NCBI RefSeq assembly: GCF_025993685.1
Contig: NZ_DAJPEN010000001.1
Location: forward strand, 3,658,001-3,722,000
Length of the DNA stretch: 64,000 nucleotides
Origin: Bacteroides mediterraneensis
Lineage (GTDB): Bacteria > Bacteroidota > Bacteroidia > Bacteroidales > Bacteroidaceae
Direction: 5' to 3'
This document shows positions 49,806 to 58,685 of this stretch, in pieces. Position 1 is the first letter of the stretch; every line of letters begins with the position of its first letter. Below the pieces are notes generated by a model that was given only the letters and a program-made list of their open reading frames with translations, had not been told where the DNA came from and made no database searches. The position numbers and the translations under genes are program-made.

Positions 49806-52034
49806 TTATTTTCCCCCTGCCGGAAGATTCTTCAGGAAATAATCCGTCATGGATTTCCGCAGGTGATACGTGGTGCCTTCCCGCTCGTTGATGGCATGCG
49901 AGCGCATCGGATAGGACAGCTGATAGAACACCTTGCCGTGTTTCACCAGCTCGTTGACCAGCATCTCGCAGTTCTGATAATGCACGTTGTCATCGCCGGT
50001 GCCGTGAATGAGGAGCAGGTTTCCTTTCAAGCCTTCCACATACGAGATGGGCGAACCTTTGCGATAGCCTTCCGGATTGGCCTGCGGCGTGTTCATGTAG
50101 CGTTCCTGGTAAATGGTGTCGTACAACCGCTGGTCGGCAACAAACGCTATGGCAATCCCCGTGTGAAACACATCCGGATAGCGGAACATGCAGTTAAGGG
50201 TCTGACTTCCTCCCCCGCTCCAGCCTGTGATGCCGATGCGGGAAGTATCGATGAACGGATACTGACGGGCCAAATCGAGGATTCCCTGTGCCTGATCCTG
50301 TGAAGCAAAAGTACCCACCTCTCCATAGATGCATTTGCGCCATTCCCGTCCGCGAGGGGCAGCCGCTCCCCGATTGTCGATGCTGATTACGATGTAACCC
50401 TGGTTGGCCAGGAACTGATGCCACATATCGCCTCCCTGCCATACGTCCTGTACCGTGGAACTGGCCGGCTCCCCATAGACATCGATGATGACCGGATATT
50501 TCTTTGCCGGATTGAAATCTACCGGCTTGATCATAAAGGCATCCAGTACCAAGTTGCCGGAATGTGTCTTGACAAATTCCTTCGGGCGGAGCTGCAGCTG
50601 CTGATACTGTGCCAGCGCCTCCTTGTTGTCTTCAATGACCGACAAGGTCTTGTGCGACGGCAAGGCCACCATCTCTATTCGCGGAGGAGTGACAGCATTA
50701 CTGAAAGTATGCACGGCGTACCTCCCGTCGGGAGAGATATTATATCGGTGCTGACCTTGTTCGTTCAGCGGGGAAAGGCGTTTCACTTCTCCCTTGCCAA
50801 ACAGGTTGGCTAAATACAGATAACGCTGGGTATAGTTGTCCGGCGAGGCGATAAAATACACCAGTCCTTTTTTCAGGTCCATGCCCACCTGCTCAATCAA
50901 ATCGAAATTGCCCTTCGTGATGGGCTGGATATCTTTTCCGTCACGGCTCACCCGATAAAGATGCCGCCATCCGTCCCGTTCGCTCTGCCAGGTAAAATAC
51001 GTATTGTGCTTCAACCAGGTCACCTGGTCGTTGGTTTCCACCCAGGCTGCATCCGTCTCGGTCAGGATATTTTTCGGCGCACCGCCTCCGATGGTCGCAA
51101 TCCATACCTTATTTGTATTCTGCGGACGGTTCATCTGCTGGATAAACAAGTCGTTGCTTCCCGGAATGAAATCCATCCGCATGATGTAATTCTGACGAGG
51201 GTCACCGGGCAAATCAATCCAAGTGGTCTCGCCTCCGGCAGCTGCCACATAGCCCACCTTTACGGCTGAATTGGTGGTTCCAGCCTTCGGATAAGGGAAG
51301 CGGATGATTTTCGGGTACAGAGAATCGACATTGTTGATAATATCAAACCAGCCGGTACCTTCCGTATCACTTTGCCAATAAGCAATGTATTTACCGTCGG
51401 GACTCCAGCGGAAACCATCCCGGCAGAAGAATTCCTCCTCATACACCCAGTCGAAAGTTCCGTTCACAATCGTACTGCTTCCATCGTGTGTCAGCTGTGT
51501 GATTTTCCCGTCGGACACATTCTCCACATAAATATTGTTTCCGCTCACGTAGGCCACCCGCGTCCCGTCGGGCGAAAACTTGGCAAACATCAGGCTGCTC
51601 TCTGGAAAATCTTTTCCCAGCTGACGCAACCGACCCGTTTCCCGGTCGAGCACCCAGTAATCGCCGCGTGTATCGTAGCGCCATACCCGCTTCGTATTCG
51701 TATAGACCAGCACCTGCTTGCGCGAAGCGTCAAAGCTGAAACTCCTGACCGACAAGGTATCGGAAGTACCCGGTTTGACAAACAGGGCAGCTGGTATCAA
51801 TACTTCCCGTTTGCCCTTTCCGGAGGCATCGTACGACACGATGTCGTATCCGCCTGCGGGATTCTTTTCTTTCTTCGAATACTTGCCTCCGTCGGAAAGC
51901 CAGTTTACCTGACTTCCTCCTTTCGTGACCACCAATCCTCCGTTCACCACCTCTTCCAGCGTGGGAATATGCTGTGCATATACCGAAAGGGAAGAAAGGC
52001 AGCAAGCTATCAAAATCGTCTTTCTAATATTCAT
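49806..52034 (-). CDS. Dipeptidyl peptidase IV, S9 family, secreted
   Basis: A 742-residue serine exopeptidase that removes X-Pro or X-Ala dipeptides. A signal peptide covers about the first 22 residues (to SVYAQ). The N-terminal DPP4 beta-propeller is followed by an alpha/beta hydrolase domain. The nucleophile is in ITGWSGGGSQ near residue 610, the aspartate in HGTGDDNVH and the histidine in RSHAINERE. The DWVYEEEFF motif supplies the Glu pair that binds the substrate amino terminus. The start MNIRKT at 52034 gives a standard signal peptide; an ATG two codons earlier is possible. Upstream lies the 22-bp-period palindrome array. Confidence 0.94.
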   Translation of the reverse strand: MNIRKTILIACCLSSLSVYAQHIPTLEEVVNGGLVVTKGGSQVNWLSDGGKYSKKEKNPAGGYDIVSYDASGKGKREVLIPAALFVKPGTSDTLSVRSFSFDASRKQVLVYTNTKRVWRYDTRGDYWVLDRETGRLRQLGKDFPESSLMFAKFSPDGTRVAYVSGNNIYVENVSDGKITQLTHDGSSTIVNGTFDWVYEEEFFCRDGFRWSPDGKYIAYWQSDTEGTGWFDIINNVDSLYPKIIRFPYPKAGTTNSAVKVGYVAAAGGETTWIDLPGDPRQNYIMRMDFIPGSNDLFIQQMNRPQNTNKVWIATIGGGAPKNILTETDAAWVETNDQVTWLKHNTYFTWQSERDGWRHLYRVSRDGKDIQPITKGNFDLIEQVGMDLKKGLVYFIASPDNYTQRYLYLANLFGKGEVKRLSPLNEQGQHRYNISPDGRYAVHTFSNAVTPPRIEMVALPSHKTLSVIEDNKEALAQYQQLQLRPKEFVKTHSGNLVLDAFMIKPVDFNPAKKYPVIIDVYGEPASSTVQDVWQGGDMWHQFLANQGYIVISIDNRGAAAPRGREWRKCIYGEVGTFASQDQAQGILDLARQYPFIDTSRIGITGWSGGGSQTLNCMFRYPDVFHTGIAIAFVADQRLYDTIYQERYMNTPQANPEGYRKGSPISYVEGLKGNLLLIHGTGDDNVHYQNCEMLVNELVKHGKVFYQLSYPMRSHAINEREGTTYHLRKSMTDYFLKNLPAGGK

Positions 52035-52130
52035 TTGCATACTAATTTTAGTGTTTTCAAGTAATAATGCCTATTTCCCCGATAAAAGTACAATATTTCT
52101 GACACAAACAGGCAAAATTCGGGCATAAAA

Positions 52131-52234
52131 AAACGCACTTGCGTTTTCCTTCAAACACAAGTACGTTTTCCCTAAAACACCCTTACGTTTCACACCAAAC
52201 GCGAGGACGTTTGAAAACAAACGCAAGGGCGTTT
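52131..52234. repeat. Five palindromic 16-mers with exact 22-bp period
   Basis: Five units start at 52131, 52153, 52175, 52197 and 52219, exactly 22 bp apart. Each is 16 bp of the form AAAC(G/A)CnnnnnCGTTT, give or take one position: AAACGCACTTGCGTTT, AAACACAAGTACGTTT, AAACACCCTTACGTTT, AAACGCGAGGACGTTT and AAACGCAAGGGCGTTT. The 6-bp spacers differ. A degenerate sixth (AACACTCGTTTT) follows. The array lies between the stop of the zinc dehydrogenase gene (52256) and the start of the peptidase gene, about 40-150 bp upstream of its possible -7 box (52083-52090). It could be an operator array or repeated transcript-end hairpins. Confidence 0.85.
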
Positions 52235-52255
52235 TTTCAACACTCGTTTTCCACC

Positions 52256-53272
52256 TCAAAATTTTACCAGAATACGGAACACTTTTCCCGGATGAGCAGC
52301 CCATTCAGCCATGGCTTCCGCGGCCCCTTCGGGAGCTACGATACGGGAGATAAGTTCTTCTGTCGGGCAGTGGCCAGCCTTCATATAGTGAATCACGGCA
52401 CGGAAATCGGCCGGTAATGCATTACGTGAGCCCCGGATGTCCAGCTCTTTCTGTACGAAATATTTTGTCTGGAACTCTACCCCGCTCTTGGCATAACCAA
52501 TGCATACCACACGGCCGGTAAAGCCCACTTCATCGACAGCCATCACATAAGTGGCCGGACTGCCCACAGCTTCTATCACCACATCGGCACCCATGCCGCC
52601 GGAATACTCCTGCACCCGTTCGTGCACATTCTCTGTCTGTGAGTTGATGACATACGTAGCGCCCATTCTGCGGGCCAAAGCCAATTTCTCGTCGTCCAAA
52701 TCGACAGCAATCACCGTGGCGCCACGCAAGGCCGCACGTACGATGGCTCCCATACCGACCATTCCGCAACCGATGACCATTACCAGTTCATTGTCGACCA
52801 CCTGTCCGCGTGACACGGCGTGGAAGCCCACGCTCATCGGCTCAATCAGGGCACAGTCGCGGGCAGAAATACCCTCTGCCGGAATCACCTTGTTCCAGGG
52901 CAGTACAGCATATTCGCACATCACCCCCTTGCGCTGCACGCCGAGAGTCTCGTTGTGCTCGCAAGCATTCACCCGTCCGTTCCGGCACGAAGCACACTTG
53001 CCGCAATTCGTATAAGGATTCAGCGTCACACTCATGCCCTTCTTGAAACTGTCGGGTACTCCCGCCCCTACAGCTTCTATCACGGCACCGACTTCATGTC
53101 CCGGAATGACCGGCATCTTCACCATCGGGTTCCGTCCGAGATACGTATTCAAATCAGAGCCACAAAAACCTACATACTCAATCTTTACCAATATCTCCCC
53201 TTCGTGCAGTTCGGGTTTTTCAATCTCCACAACCGCCATTTGCTGGGGAGCTGCAATTTGAACAGCTTTCAT
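52256..53272 (-). CDS. Zinc-dependent alcohol dehydrogenase, MDR family
   Basis: A 338-residue medium-chain dehydrogenase. The catalytic-zinc region has FCGSDLN and PGHEVGAVIE. The structural zinc site is the four-cysteine lobe CGKCASCRNGRVNAC, and the Rossmann fold carries VIGCGMVGMGAI with an acidic VDLDD after it, favouring NAD. It is the last gene of the fucose operon, 32 bases after fucP. In that context it probably oxidises a polyol or sugar acid derived from L-fucose, such as L-fuconate or a keto-deoxy acid; this is inference from neighbours. The palindromic array follows its stop. Confidence 0.88.
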   Translation of the reverse strand: MKAVQIAAPQQMAVVEIEKPELHEGEILVKIEYVGFCGSDLNTYLGRNPMVKMPVIPGHEVGAVIEAVGAGVPDSFKKGMSVTLNPYTNCGKCASCRNGRVNACEHNETLGVQRKGVMCEYAVLPWNKVIPAEGISARDCALIEPMSVGFHAVSRGQVVDNELVMVIGCGMVGMGAIVRAALRGATVIAVDLDDEKLALARRMGATYVINSQTENVHERVQEYSGGMGADVVIEAVGSPATYVMAVDEVGFTGRVVCIGYAKSGVEFQTKYFVQKELDIRGSRNALPADFRAVIHYMKAGHCPTEELISRIVAPEGAAEAMAEWAAHPGKVFRILVKF

Positions 53273-53304
53273 TTTCTTCGTATTTTTTATTCTACATTTC
53301 TATT

Positions 53305-54555
53305 TTAATCCAACACCTTGTATCCCTTCCAGCCATAATAGGCACAGAACAGGAAACAAACCATCGGAACAAGATAAGCCACATGATACATCTGCGCATT
53401 GACATGCATCAGATAGGCCGTGAACTGAGGCAGACAGGCATTTCCCACAATGGCCATCACCAGGAAAGCGGCCCCGCTCTTGGTTTGGTCGCCCAACCCT
53501 TTCAATGCCAGCGAAAACTGAGTGGGATACATGATGGACATAAAGAAGGAGATGCCCAGCATGGCATACAGCCCGGTCCGCCCGCCACACACGGACACTA
53601 CCAGACACAGCACAACGTTCACCAGTGCATACACCAGCAACATGTCCTGCGGACGGAAACGAATCATCAGTCCGGTACCAATCCATCGTCCGAGCAGGAA
53701 GGCCAGCATATACAATCCAAAATACGTGGTAGCCACGGTTTCCGAAATGCCTGCATACGTACAGCAGTACACCAGAAACAGGCTGTTGATGGCTGTCTGC
53801 CCGCCGTTATAGAAGAATTGGGCAATTACTCCCCAGCGCAGATGCGACCGCTTCCATACCCCGAAGTCAATCAGTTTCTCCTTGGTAGCCTCCCGGTGTC
53901 CTTCATCACCAATCTTCGGCAGTTTGGCAAAAAGGAAGACCACGGCAATGAGCAGCAACAATACGGCCAGTACCAGATAAGGAGACTTCATGGCATCCGT
54001 TTCCAACTGGATATAGGCATCCCATCCGCCCGGATAATCCGCAGGCAACGTTTCGCGCGTATAATGAGTACCGCTCAACACCAGTTTGCTCAAGAACATG
54101 GCCGAGATGAAGGCACCCAGCCCGTTGAACGACTGCGCCAGGTTCAAGCGCCGGGGAGCAGTGGCCGCCTCACCCAAAGCCGTAACATACGGATTGGCCG
54201 CCGTCTCCAGGAAACACATTCCGGTGGCAATAATGAAGAAGATGCACAGATACGCCCAATATTCTTTCAAGATGGCTGCCGGAAAGAACAACAGTCCTCC
54301 CACCGCCGCCAGAAACAACCCGAACACAATACCGGCCTTGTAGCTGTAACGCTTCATGAACATGGCAATCGGAATCGGGAAAATAAAATAAGCCAGCCAA
54401 TAAGCCGTTTCCGTAAAAGAGGCTTCAAAGGTATTCAGTTCACAGGTCTTCATCAGCTGCCGGATCATGGTAGGCAACAGGTTGCTGCTGATGGCCCACA
54501 AAAAGAACAGGCTGAACACCAGTGCCAGCGGAAGTGTATAACCCTTGTTTTTCAT
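53305..54555 (-). CDS. fucP: L-fucose:H+ symporter-type MFS permease
   Basis: A 416-residue major facilitator with about 12 membrane segments. It belongs to the FucP/GluP group, shown by FLETAANPYVTALG around residue 115, the LAQSFNGLGAF segment after it, and the C-terminal half with SIMYPTQFSLALKGLG. Members import L-fucose, glucose or N-acetylhexosamines with protons; fucose is the best guess because of the GH29, mutarotase and dehydrogenase neighbours. It lies 18 bases after the amidohydrolase gene in a tight operon. Confidence 0.87.
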   Translation of the reverse strand: MKNKGYTLPLALVFSLFFLWAISSNLLPTMIRQLMKTCELNTFEASFTETAYWLAYFIFPIPIAMFMKRYSYKAGIVFGLFLAAVGGLLFFPAAILKEYWAYLCIFFIIATGMCFLETAANPYVTALGEAATAPRRLNLAQSFNGLGAFISAMFLSKLVLSGTHYTRETLPADYPGGWDAYIQLETDAMKSPYLVLAVLLLLIAVVFLFAKLPKIGDEGHREATKEKLIDFGVWKRSHLRWGVIAQFFYNGGQTAINSLFLVYCCTYAGISETVATTYFGLYMLAFLLGRWIGTGLMIRFRPQDMLLVYALVNVVLCLVVSVCGGRTGLYAMLGISFFMSIMYPTQFSLALKGLGDQTKSGAAFLVMAIVGNACLPQFTAYLMHVNAQMYHVAYLVPMVCFLFCAYYGWKGYKVLD

Positions 54556-54573
54556 CGTATCCTGCCTTTTCGC

Positions 54574-55494
54574 TTATTCCGACATATTCTTGATATAAGG
54601 AAGCTCCGGCAACTCATAGAAACCATAAAAACGACGGGCATTCTCTCCAAGAAACAAGGATTTCTCTTCGTCTGTGAGCTCCTGCGACTTGCTCACGAAA
54701 TCGTACGACATCCGATACGTGATAGCCGTAATCGTACGCGGATAGTCCGAGCCCCACATCAGTTTTTCGAAACCAACCCAATCGGCTGCCTCCCGAATGG
54801 CCCTTATAGCCCCCTTGAACGGGTAAAACTCGTCGTTGAACAGCCAGGTAATGCCGCCCGATTCAATACGCACATTCGGATGGCGCGCCAGCTTGATTTG
54901 CTCTGTCCAACCGGAAGTGGTCACCATCCCGAAATGACCAATGGCCACTTTCAGGTCAGGACATTCCTGAATCACCTCTTCCAACTCACCCACCTGCGTA
55001 GCCCCGTCGGCCATATCAATGGACAGCAAGACACCGTGTTGTTCCATCAGATGGAACATCTGCATCATTTCCTCACAGTTCAGCCACACACGGCCTTCTT
55101 TGAGCAACAGGCGCTGGGCCGGTATCTTGATGCCCCGGAAGCCGCGGGCAATAAGCTGACGTGCCTGCTCCAAATATCCCGGCTTGCGAAACTCGCACAT
55201 GCCGCACACAAAAAAGCGGTCGGGATAACGGGCAGCCACCTCCGCCAGATAGTCATTCTGAAAACCGTCGATAAACTCCTGTGTCACCACTGCCGCAGCC
55301 ACCTGCGCATAATTCATGTTCGACAGGAATACCTCGGCACTGTTCACTCCGTCGGTCATAAACGGGGGAAGCATCTGACGCACTTCCCCCATAAACAATG
55401 ACCGCCCATTCTCCAGGGTACGGACAGGCAGTCCATCGACTACCGTATCCTGCTTCAACCACAAGTGAGAATGTGCATCTATAATCAACCCCAT
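54574..55494 (-). CDS. Amidohydrolase family 2 protein, probable L-fuconolactonase
   Basis: A 306-residue TIM-barrel metal-dependent hydrolase (amidohydrolase_2). The first strand has IDAHSHLW (His8, His10). Later ligands are in IGHFG and WGSDYPR. Lactonases of sugar-acid pathways belong to this family, and the order with an aldo/keto reductase and mutarotase suggests hydrolysis of L-fucono-lactone to L-fuconate; other hydrolytic roles are possible. ATG at 55494 is chosen because it follows AAAGGAGGAG, a strong ribosome site, while the longer reading uses TTG. It lies 14 bases after the reductase gene. Confidence 0.82.
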   Translation of the reverse strand: MGLIIDAHSHLWLKQDTVVDGLPVRTLENGRSLFMGEVRQMLPPFMTDGVNSAEVFLSNMNYAQVAAAVVTQEFIDGFQNDYLAEVAARYPDRFFVCGMCEFRKPGYLEQARQLIARGFRGIKIPAQRLLLKEGRVWLNCEEMMQMFHLMEQHGVLLSIDMADGATQVGELEEVIQECPDLKVAIGHFGMVTTSGWTEQIKLARHPNVRIESGGITWLFNDEFYPFKGAIRAIREAADWVGFEKLMWGSDYPRTITAITYRMSYDFVSKSQELTDEEKSLFLGENARRFYGFYELPELPYIKNMSE

Positions 55495-55508
55495 ATACAA
55501 CTCCTCCT

Positions 55509-56441
55509 TTATGAATTAGCCCAGCTCACGCGGAACTGGTCGCCGATGATTTCCCGCACTTCACGTACCAGTTCCTCATCCATCGGCTCCTCGATATACG
55601 CTATATTCTTCTTCACATTCTGCGGATTGGCCGTACTGAACAATGTTGTGGCAATTCGCGGATTGCTGACCGCATACTGCATGGCCAGCTTCTCAATGGG
55701 ATAATGCTTGGCCTTGCAATGCTCCATCGCTTTCCGGCAAGCCTCCACCAACGGCTGGGGTGCCGGATGCCAAGCCGGAACACCTCTCTCTGTCAGCAGT
55801 CCCATAGACAACGGAGAGGCATTGATGACGCCGATACCTTTCGACTCAAAATAATCCAGGAAATCCAACAGCTTGTCGTCGCACAGGCAGTGATGGCAGA
55901 AGTTCAGCACCGATTCCACCGTACCGTCCGGCGCATGGTCAATCACCCATTTCAGGTTCTCCAGCTGAAGGTCGGTAATGCCCACATGACCTACCACCCC
56001 TTTCTCCCTCAGTTCCACCAAGGCTGGCAGAGTCTCATTCACCACCTGGTTCAAGTCGGCGAACTCGATATCATGCACGTTAATCAAATCAATATAATCA
56101 ATGTGCAGGCGTTCCATGCTTTCGTACACACTTTCCGTGGCCCGCTTACCGGAATAATCCCACGTGTTCACTCCATCTTTTCCGTAACGTCCCACCTTCG
56201 TGGAAAGGTAATACTTGTCGCGTGGAATCTCCTTCAACGCCTTTCCCAACACGGTCTCCGCCTTGTAATGTCCGTAATAAGGAGACACGTCAATAAAATT
56301 CATCCCCAAATCGATGGCTGTAAACACCGCCTCCAAGGCTTCTTTTTCTTTAATGTCATGGAACACTCCTCCCAACGAAGAAGCTCCAAAACTCAGGGCA
56401 GAAACTTTCATCCCCGTTTTTCCTATTTCATGGTATTGCAT
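55509..56441 (-). CDS. Aldo/keto reductase, probable L-fucose dehydrogenase
   Basis: A 310-residue (beta/alpha)8 NAD(P)-dependent oxidoreductase. The catalytic tetrad is complete: Asp51 and Tyr56 in FIDVSPYYGHYKAE, Lys82 in LSTKVGRYG and His123 in INVHDIEF. It resembles the L-galactose/aldose 1-dehydrogenase branch, which oxidises C1 of sugars with L-galacto configuration. L-fucose is 6-deoxy-L-galactose, so L-fucose to lactone oxidation is the likely reaction here. It lies 11 bases after the mutarotase gene, in the same operon. Confidence 0.85.
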   Translation of the reverse strand: MQYHEIGKTGMKVSALSFGASSLGGVFHDIKEKEALEAVFTAIDLGMNFIDVSPYYGHYKAETVLGKALKEIPRDKYYLSTKVGRYGKDGVNTWDYSGKRATESVYESMERLHIDYIDLINVHDIEFADLNQVVNETLPALVELREKGVVGHVGITDLQLENLKWVIDHAPDGTVESVLNFCHHCLCDDKLLDFLDYFESKGIGVINASPLSMGLLTERGVPAWHPAPQPLVEACRKAMEHCKAKHYPIEKLAMQYAVSNPRIATTLFSTANPQNVKKNIAYIEEPMDEELVREVREIIGDQFRVSWANS

Positions 56442-56452
56442 AGTTATTTTAT

Positions 56453-56833
56453 TTAAGATTCATACAAATAAAACATTCGTTCCATCAACCGCCATTTTTC
56501 AGCCGAACTGCTGCCCGGCACACATTCCTGAAAACGGGCCACGTGGTCTTCCCATTCAGCCTGACGGGGCAACCGGGCCAGACGTTTCATCGCGGTATCC
56601 CAGTCGAAGTCCAGCGGCGTTTCCACAATCATGAACAGGCGGCTGCCGATGATGTAAATCTCCATCTCCAGAATCCCGACCGACCGGATGCCTTCCCGAA
56701 TCTCCGGCCAGGCCTCTTCACGACTGTGTATTTTCCGGTATTCCGCTATCAGTTCAGGATTATTCTTCAAATCCAGTGTCTGGCAATAGCGTTTGACAGG
56801 CATTCCATACTCTTTTACTCGATATCCTTCCAT
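56453..56833 (-). CDS. L-rhamnose/L-fucose mutarotase family protein
   Basis: A 126-residue RhaM-like (DUF718) ferredoxin-fold protein. Family features are MPVKRYCQTLDLKNNPELIAEYRKIHS, the VGILEMEIYIIGSRLFMIVE core and PRQAEWEDHVARFQ. Members interconvert anomers of 6-deoxy sugars. Proteins of this family occur with L-fucose dehydrogenase and fuconolactonase genes in the oxidative L-fucose pathway, so L-fucose is the likely substrate here. It starts 4 bases after the fucosidase stop. Confidence 0.88.
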   Translation of the reverse strand: MEGYRVKEYGMPVKRYCQTLDLKNNPELIAEYRKIHSREEAWPEIREGIRSVGILEMEIYIIGSRLFMIVETPLDFDWDTAMKRLARLPRQAEWEDHVARFQECVPGSSSAEKWRLMERMFYLYES

Positions 56834-56837
56834 CTCA

Positions 56838-58481
56838 TCATCTCATAATCTTCAGCACGGGGGCAATCTGGTTCAACGGCTGTGCCGGAAGCACCACCTG
56901 CAAACCCTCAGTCGTACGCACAAAATCTACTTTTCCGTATCCCAATAACTCTACCCGCTGAATATCTTCTTCATAAAGCTTGCTGTCGGCAGCCAGCGAC
57001 TTGACGGTCACTTTGCCATCTTCCGGCCAGGCCAATACGGTGGCATACAAAGCTTTTGGGGTTTGGGTAAACCGGATTTCCTTGGATCCCGCCTGACTAT
57101 AGGAGCCTTCATTGAAGCCTTGCGCATTCAAGGGAATGTCTTCTTCCGCAATCGGGCCTTCGCCAAATACTTTCCACGGACGCGTATCGTAAATGGCTTC
57201 TTTGTTGATGTTCATCCATTCACCAAACTCCTTCAAGATTTTCTCTTCCTTCTCATCAAAAGTGCCATCGGCCCGCAACGGCACGCTCAACAACAGATTG
57301 CCGTTCTTGCTCACGATGTCAATCAACAGTTTGGCCACATAGGCAGCCGATTTATATTCATTCTTTTCATAAATGGACGTATTGTAATGCCACCCGCCGA
57401 TACAGGAACATGACTGCCAAGGCTGATCGATAATCTGATTGGGGGCCCCGCGTTCCACATCCCATACCAATGCCTTCCGCTGGTTCTCGTCCAGAATCTT
57501 CCCGAACATCACCGCTTCCAGTTTTCCCTGATGTGTAGCCATGTTGTGGTTATAGAAATGTGCTGCGATCTTCAGTCCCGCATCACTGATGGGATAGAAA
57601 GGAGCAACCGTCACATCAAAATAAATCAAATCCGGATTGTAACGGTTGATGGCATCTACCGTACGGTTATAGAAGTTTGTACAATATTCCGGGGTAGGAA
57701 TGCACACTCCGTTTCCCCACGCCCACTGGCGGTGAATCATTCCATTATCCCAACTGTTTTCACTCAACGGATGGTTCTGTGCATACAAATCCTGCGGGTC
57801 GTATCCTTCCCACCACTTACCTTTTCCGTCGGCCTTGGTCAGCTTTCCATCGTAAGGAATACCTTTTTTCGGGCCAATCGTATCATGACGCTGTGAGGGT
57901 TCATACCAGCTCCACGCATGGTCGGCATGGAAACTGATGCCGAAATACAGTCCGTATTTCCGGGCAGCTTTCTCCCATCCGGCCAGAATGTCTTTTTTCG
58001 GTCCCATGTTTACCGAGTTCCAAGGCTGGTACTTGCTGTCCCACAAGTCCATGTTGTCGTGATGATTGCCCAAGGCAAAGAAATACTGGGCACCGATTTT
58101 CTTATAAAAGGCCACCAGCTTGTCGGGATCCCATTTCTCAGCCTTCCACAACGGAATGATGTCCTTGAAACCCACCTCCGACGGATGGCCGTAGTGTTCC
58201 ACATGGAACTTATATTCATTCGAGCCTTCAATATACATAGAGCGGGCCATCCAGTCACCGGAACCTTCCACACATTGGGGCCCCCAATGCGCCCAAATGC
58301 CAAATTTCACGTTCCGGAACCATTCCGGCACCTGATAGTTGCTTTCAAGCGAAGCCCAGGTAGGTTCGAATTTGCCTTTCATCATCGGTTCGTCTTTCTC
58401 CGAAACCGGCACCTGATAGGTTTGAGCAGCCAGTCCGCTGACAGATAAAAATAAAGAAGCCAGTATGAGTTTTGTTTTCAT
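56838..58481 (-). CDS. Alpha-L-fucosidase, GH29, secreted
   Basis: A 547-residue secreted fucosidase. The signal peptide MKTKLILASLFLSVSGLAAQ is followed by the GH29 barrel: WFRNVKFGIWAHWGP near residue 55, a His-His pair in LGNHHDNMD, HADHAWSW, and PDLIYFDV, where the Asp is the probable nucleophile. The beta-sandwich C-domain follows. It would release L-fucose from host or plant glycans in the periplasm or at the surface. ATG at 58481 starts directly at the signal; an ATG two codons earlier is possible. It is first in the operon with mutarotase, reductase, lactonase, permease and dehydrogenase. Confidence 0.94.
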   Translation of the reverse strand: MKTKLILASLFLSVSGLAAQTYQVPVSEKDEPMMKGKFEPTWASLESNYQVPEWFRNVKFGIWAHWGPQCVEGSGDWMARSMYIEGSNEYKFHVEHYGHPSEVGFKDIIPLWKAEKWDPDKLVAFYKKIGAQYFFALGNHHDNMDLWDSKYQPWNSVNMGPKKDILAGWEKAARKYGLYFGISFHADHAWSWYEPSQRHDTIGPKKGIPYDGKLTKADGKGKWWEGYDPQDLYAQNHPLSENSWDNGMIHRQWAWGNGVCIPTPEYCTNFYNRTVDAINRYNPDLIYFDVTVAPFYPISDAGLKIAAHFYNHNMATHQGKLEAVMFGKILDENQRKALVWDVERGAPNQIIDQPWQSCSCIGGWHYNTSIYEKNEYKSAAYVAKLLIDIVSKNGNLLLSVPLRADGTFDEKEEKILKEFGEWMNINKEAIYDTRPWKVFGEGPIAEEDIPLNAQGFNEGSYSQAGSKEIRFTQTPKALYATVLAWPEDGKVTVKSLAADSKLYEEDIQRVELLGYGKVDFVRTTEGLQVVLPAQPLNQIAPVLKIMR

Positions 58482-58512
58482 AAGCATGATTTTATAGAGA
58501 TTCTTATAAAAA

Positions 58513-58520
58513 CAAATTTA
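58513..58520 (-). promoter_or_regulatory. -7 box of the fucose operon
   Basis: On the minus strand TAAATTTG matches TAnnTTTG and lies about 32 bases before the fucosidase start. No -33 TTTG is visible at the right spacing, consistent with activation by the divergent AraC-type regulator. Confidence 0.5.
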
Positions 58521-58685
58521 CGGAGAAACCTCAAATATGGATAGGATTAAATGGTAAGTTTATATGCCAATATCGACAAAATATCTTCAATAAGCTCTTT
58601 ATTCCCATTTTATTCACACTTATTTCGACAATCTTTCATTAAGGGGAAAAAATAAAAATGTAAATTTATCGCCAAAATTCAACCT

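Noticed and set aside
52131..52250. A CRISPR array
   Set aside because: Units are 16-bp palindromes with only 6-bp spacers and variable centres, and no cas gene is nearby. This does not fit any CRISPR repeat-spacer architecture.
53383..55401. A 672-codon open frame on the plus strand
   Set aside because: It is antisense to the fucP and amidohydrolase genes, which have clear family motifs. Its product is low in hydrophobic structure and rich in His, Gln and Arg, as expected for the mirror of GC-biased codons.
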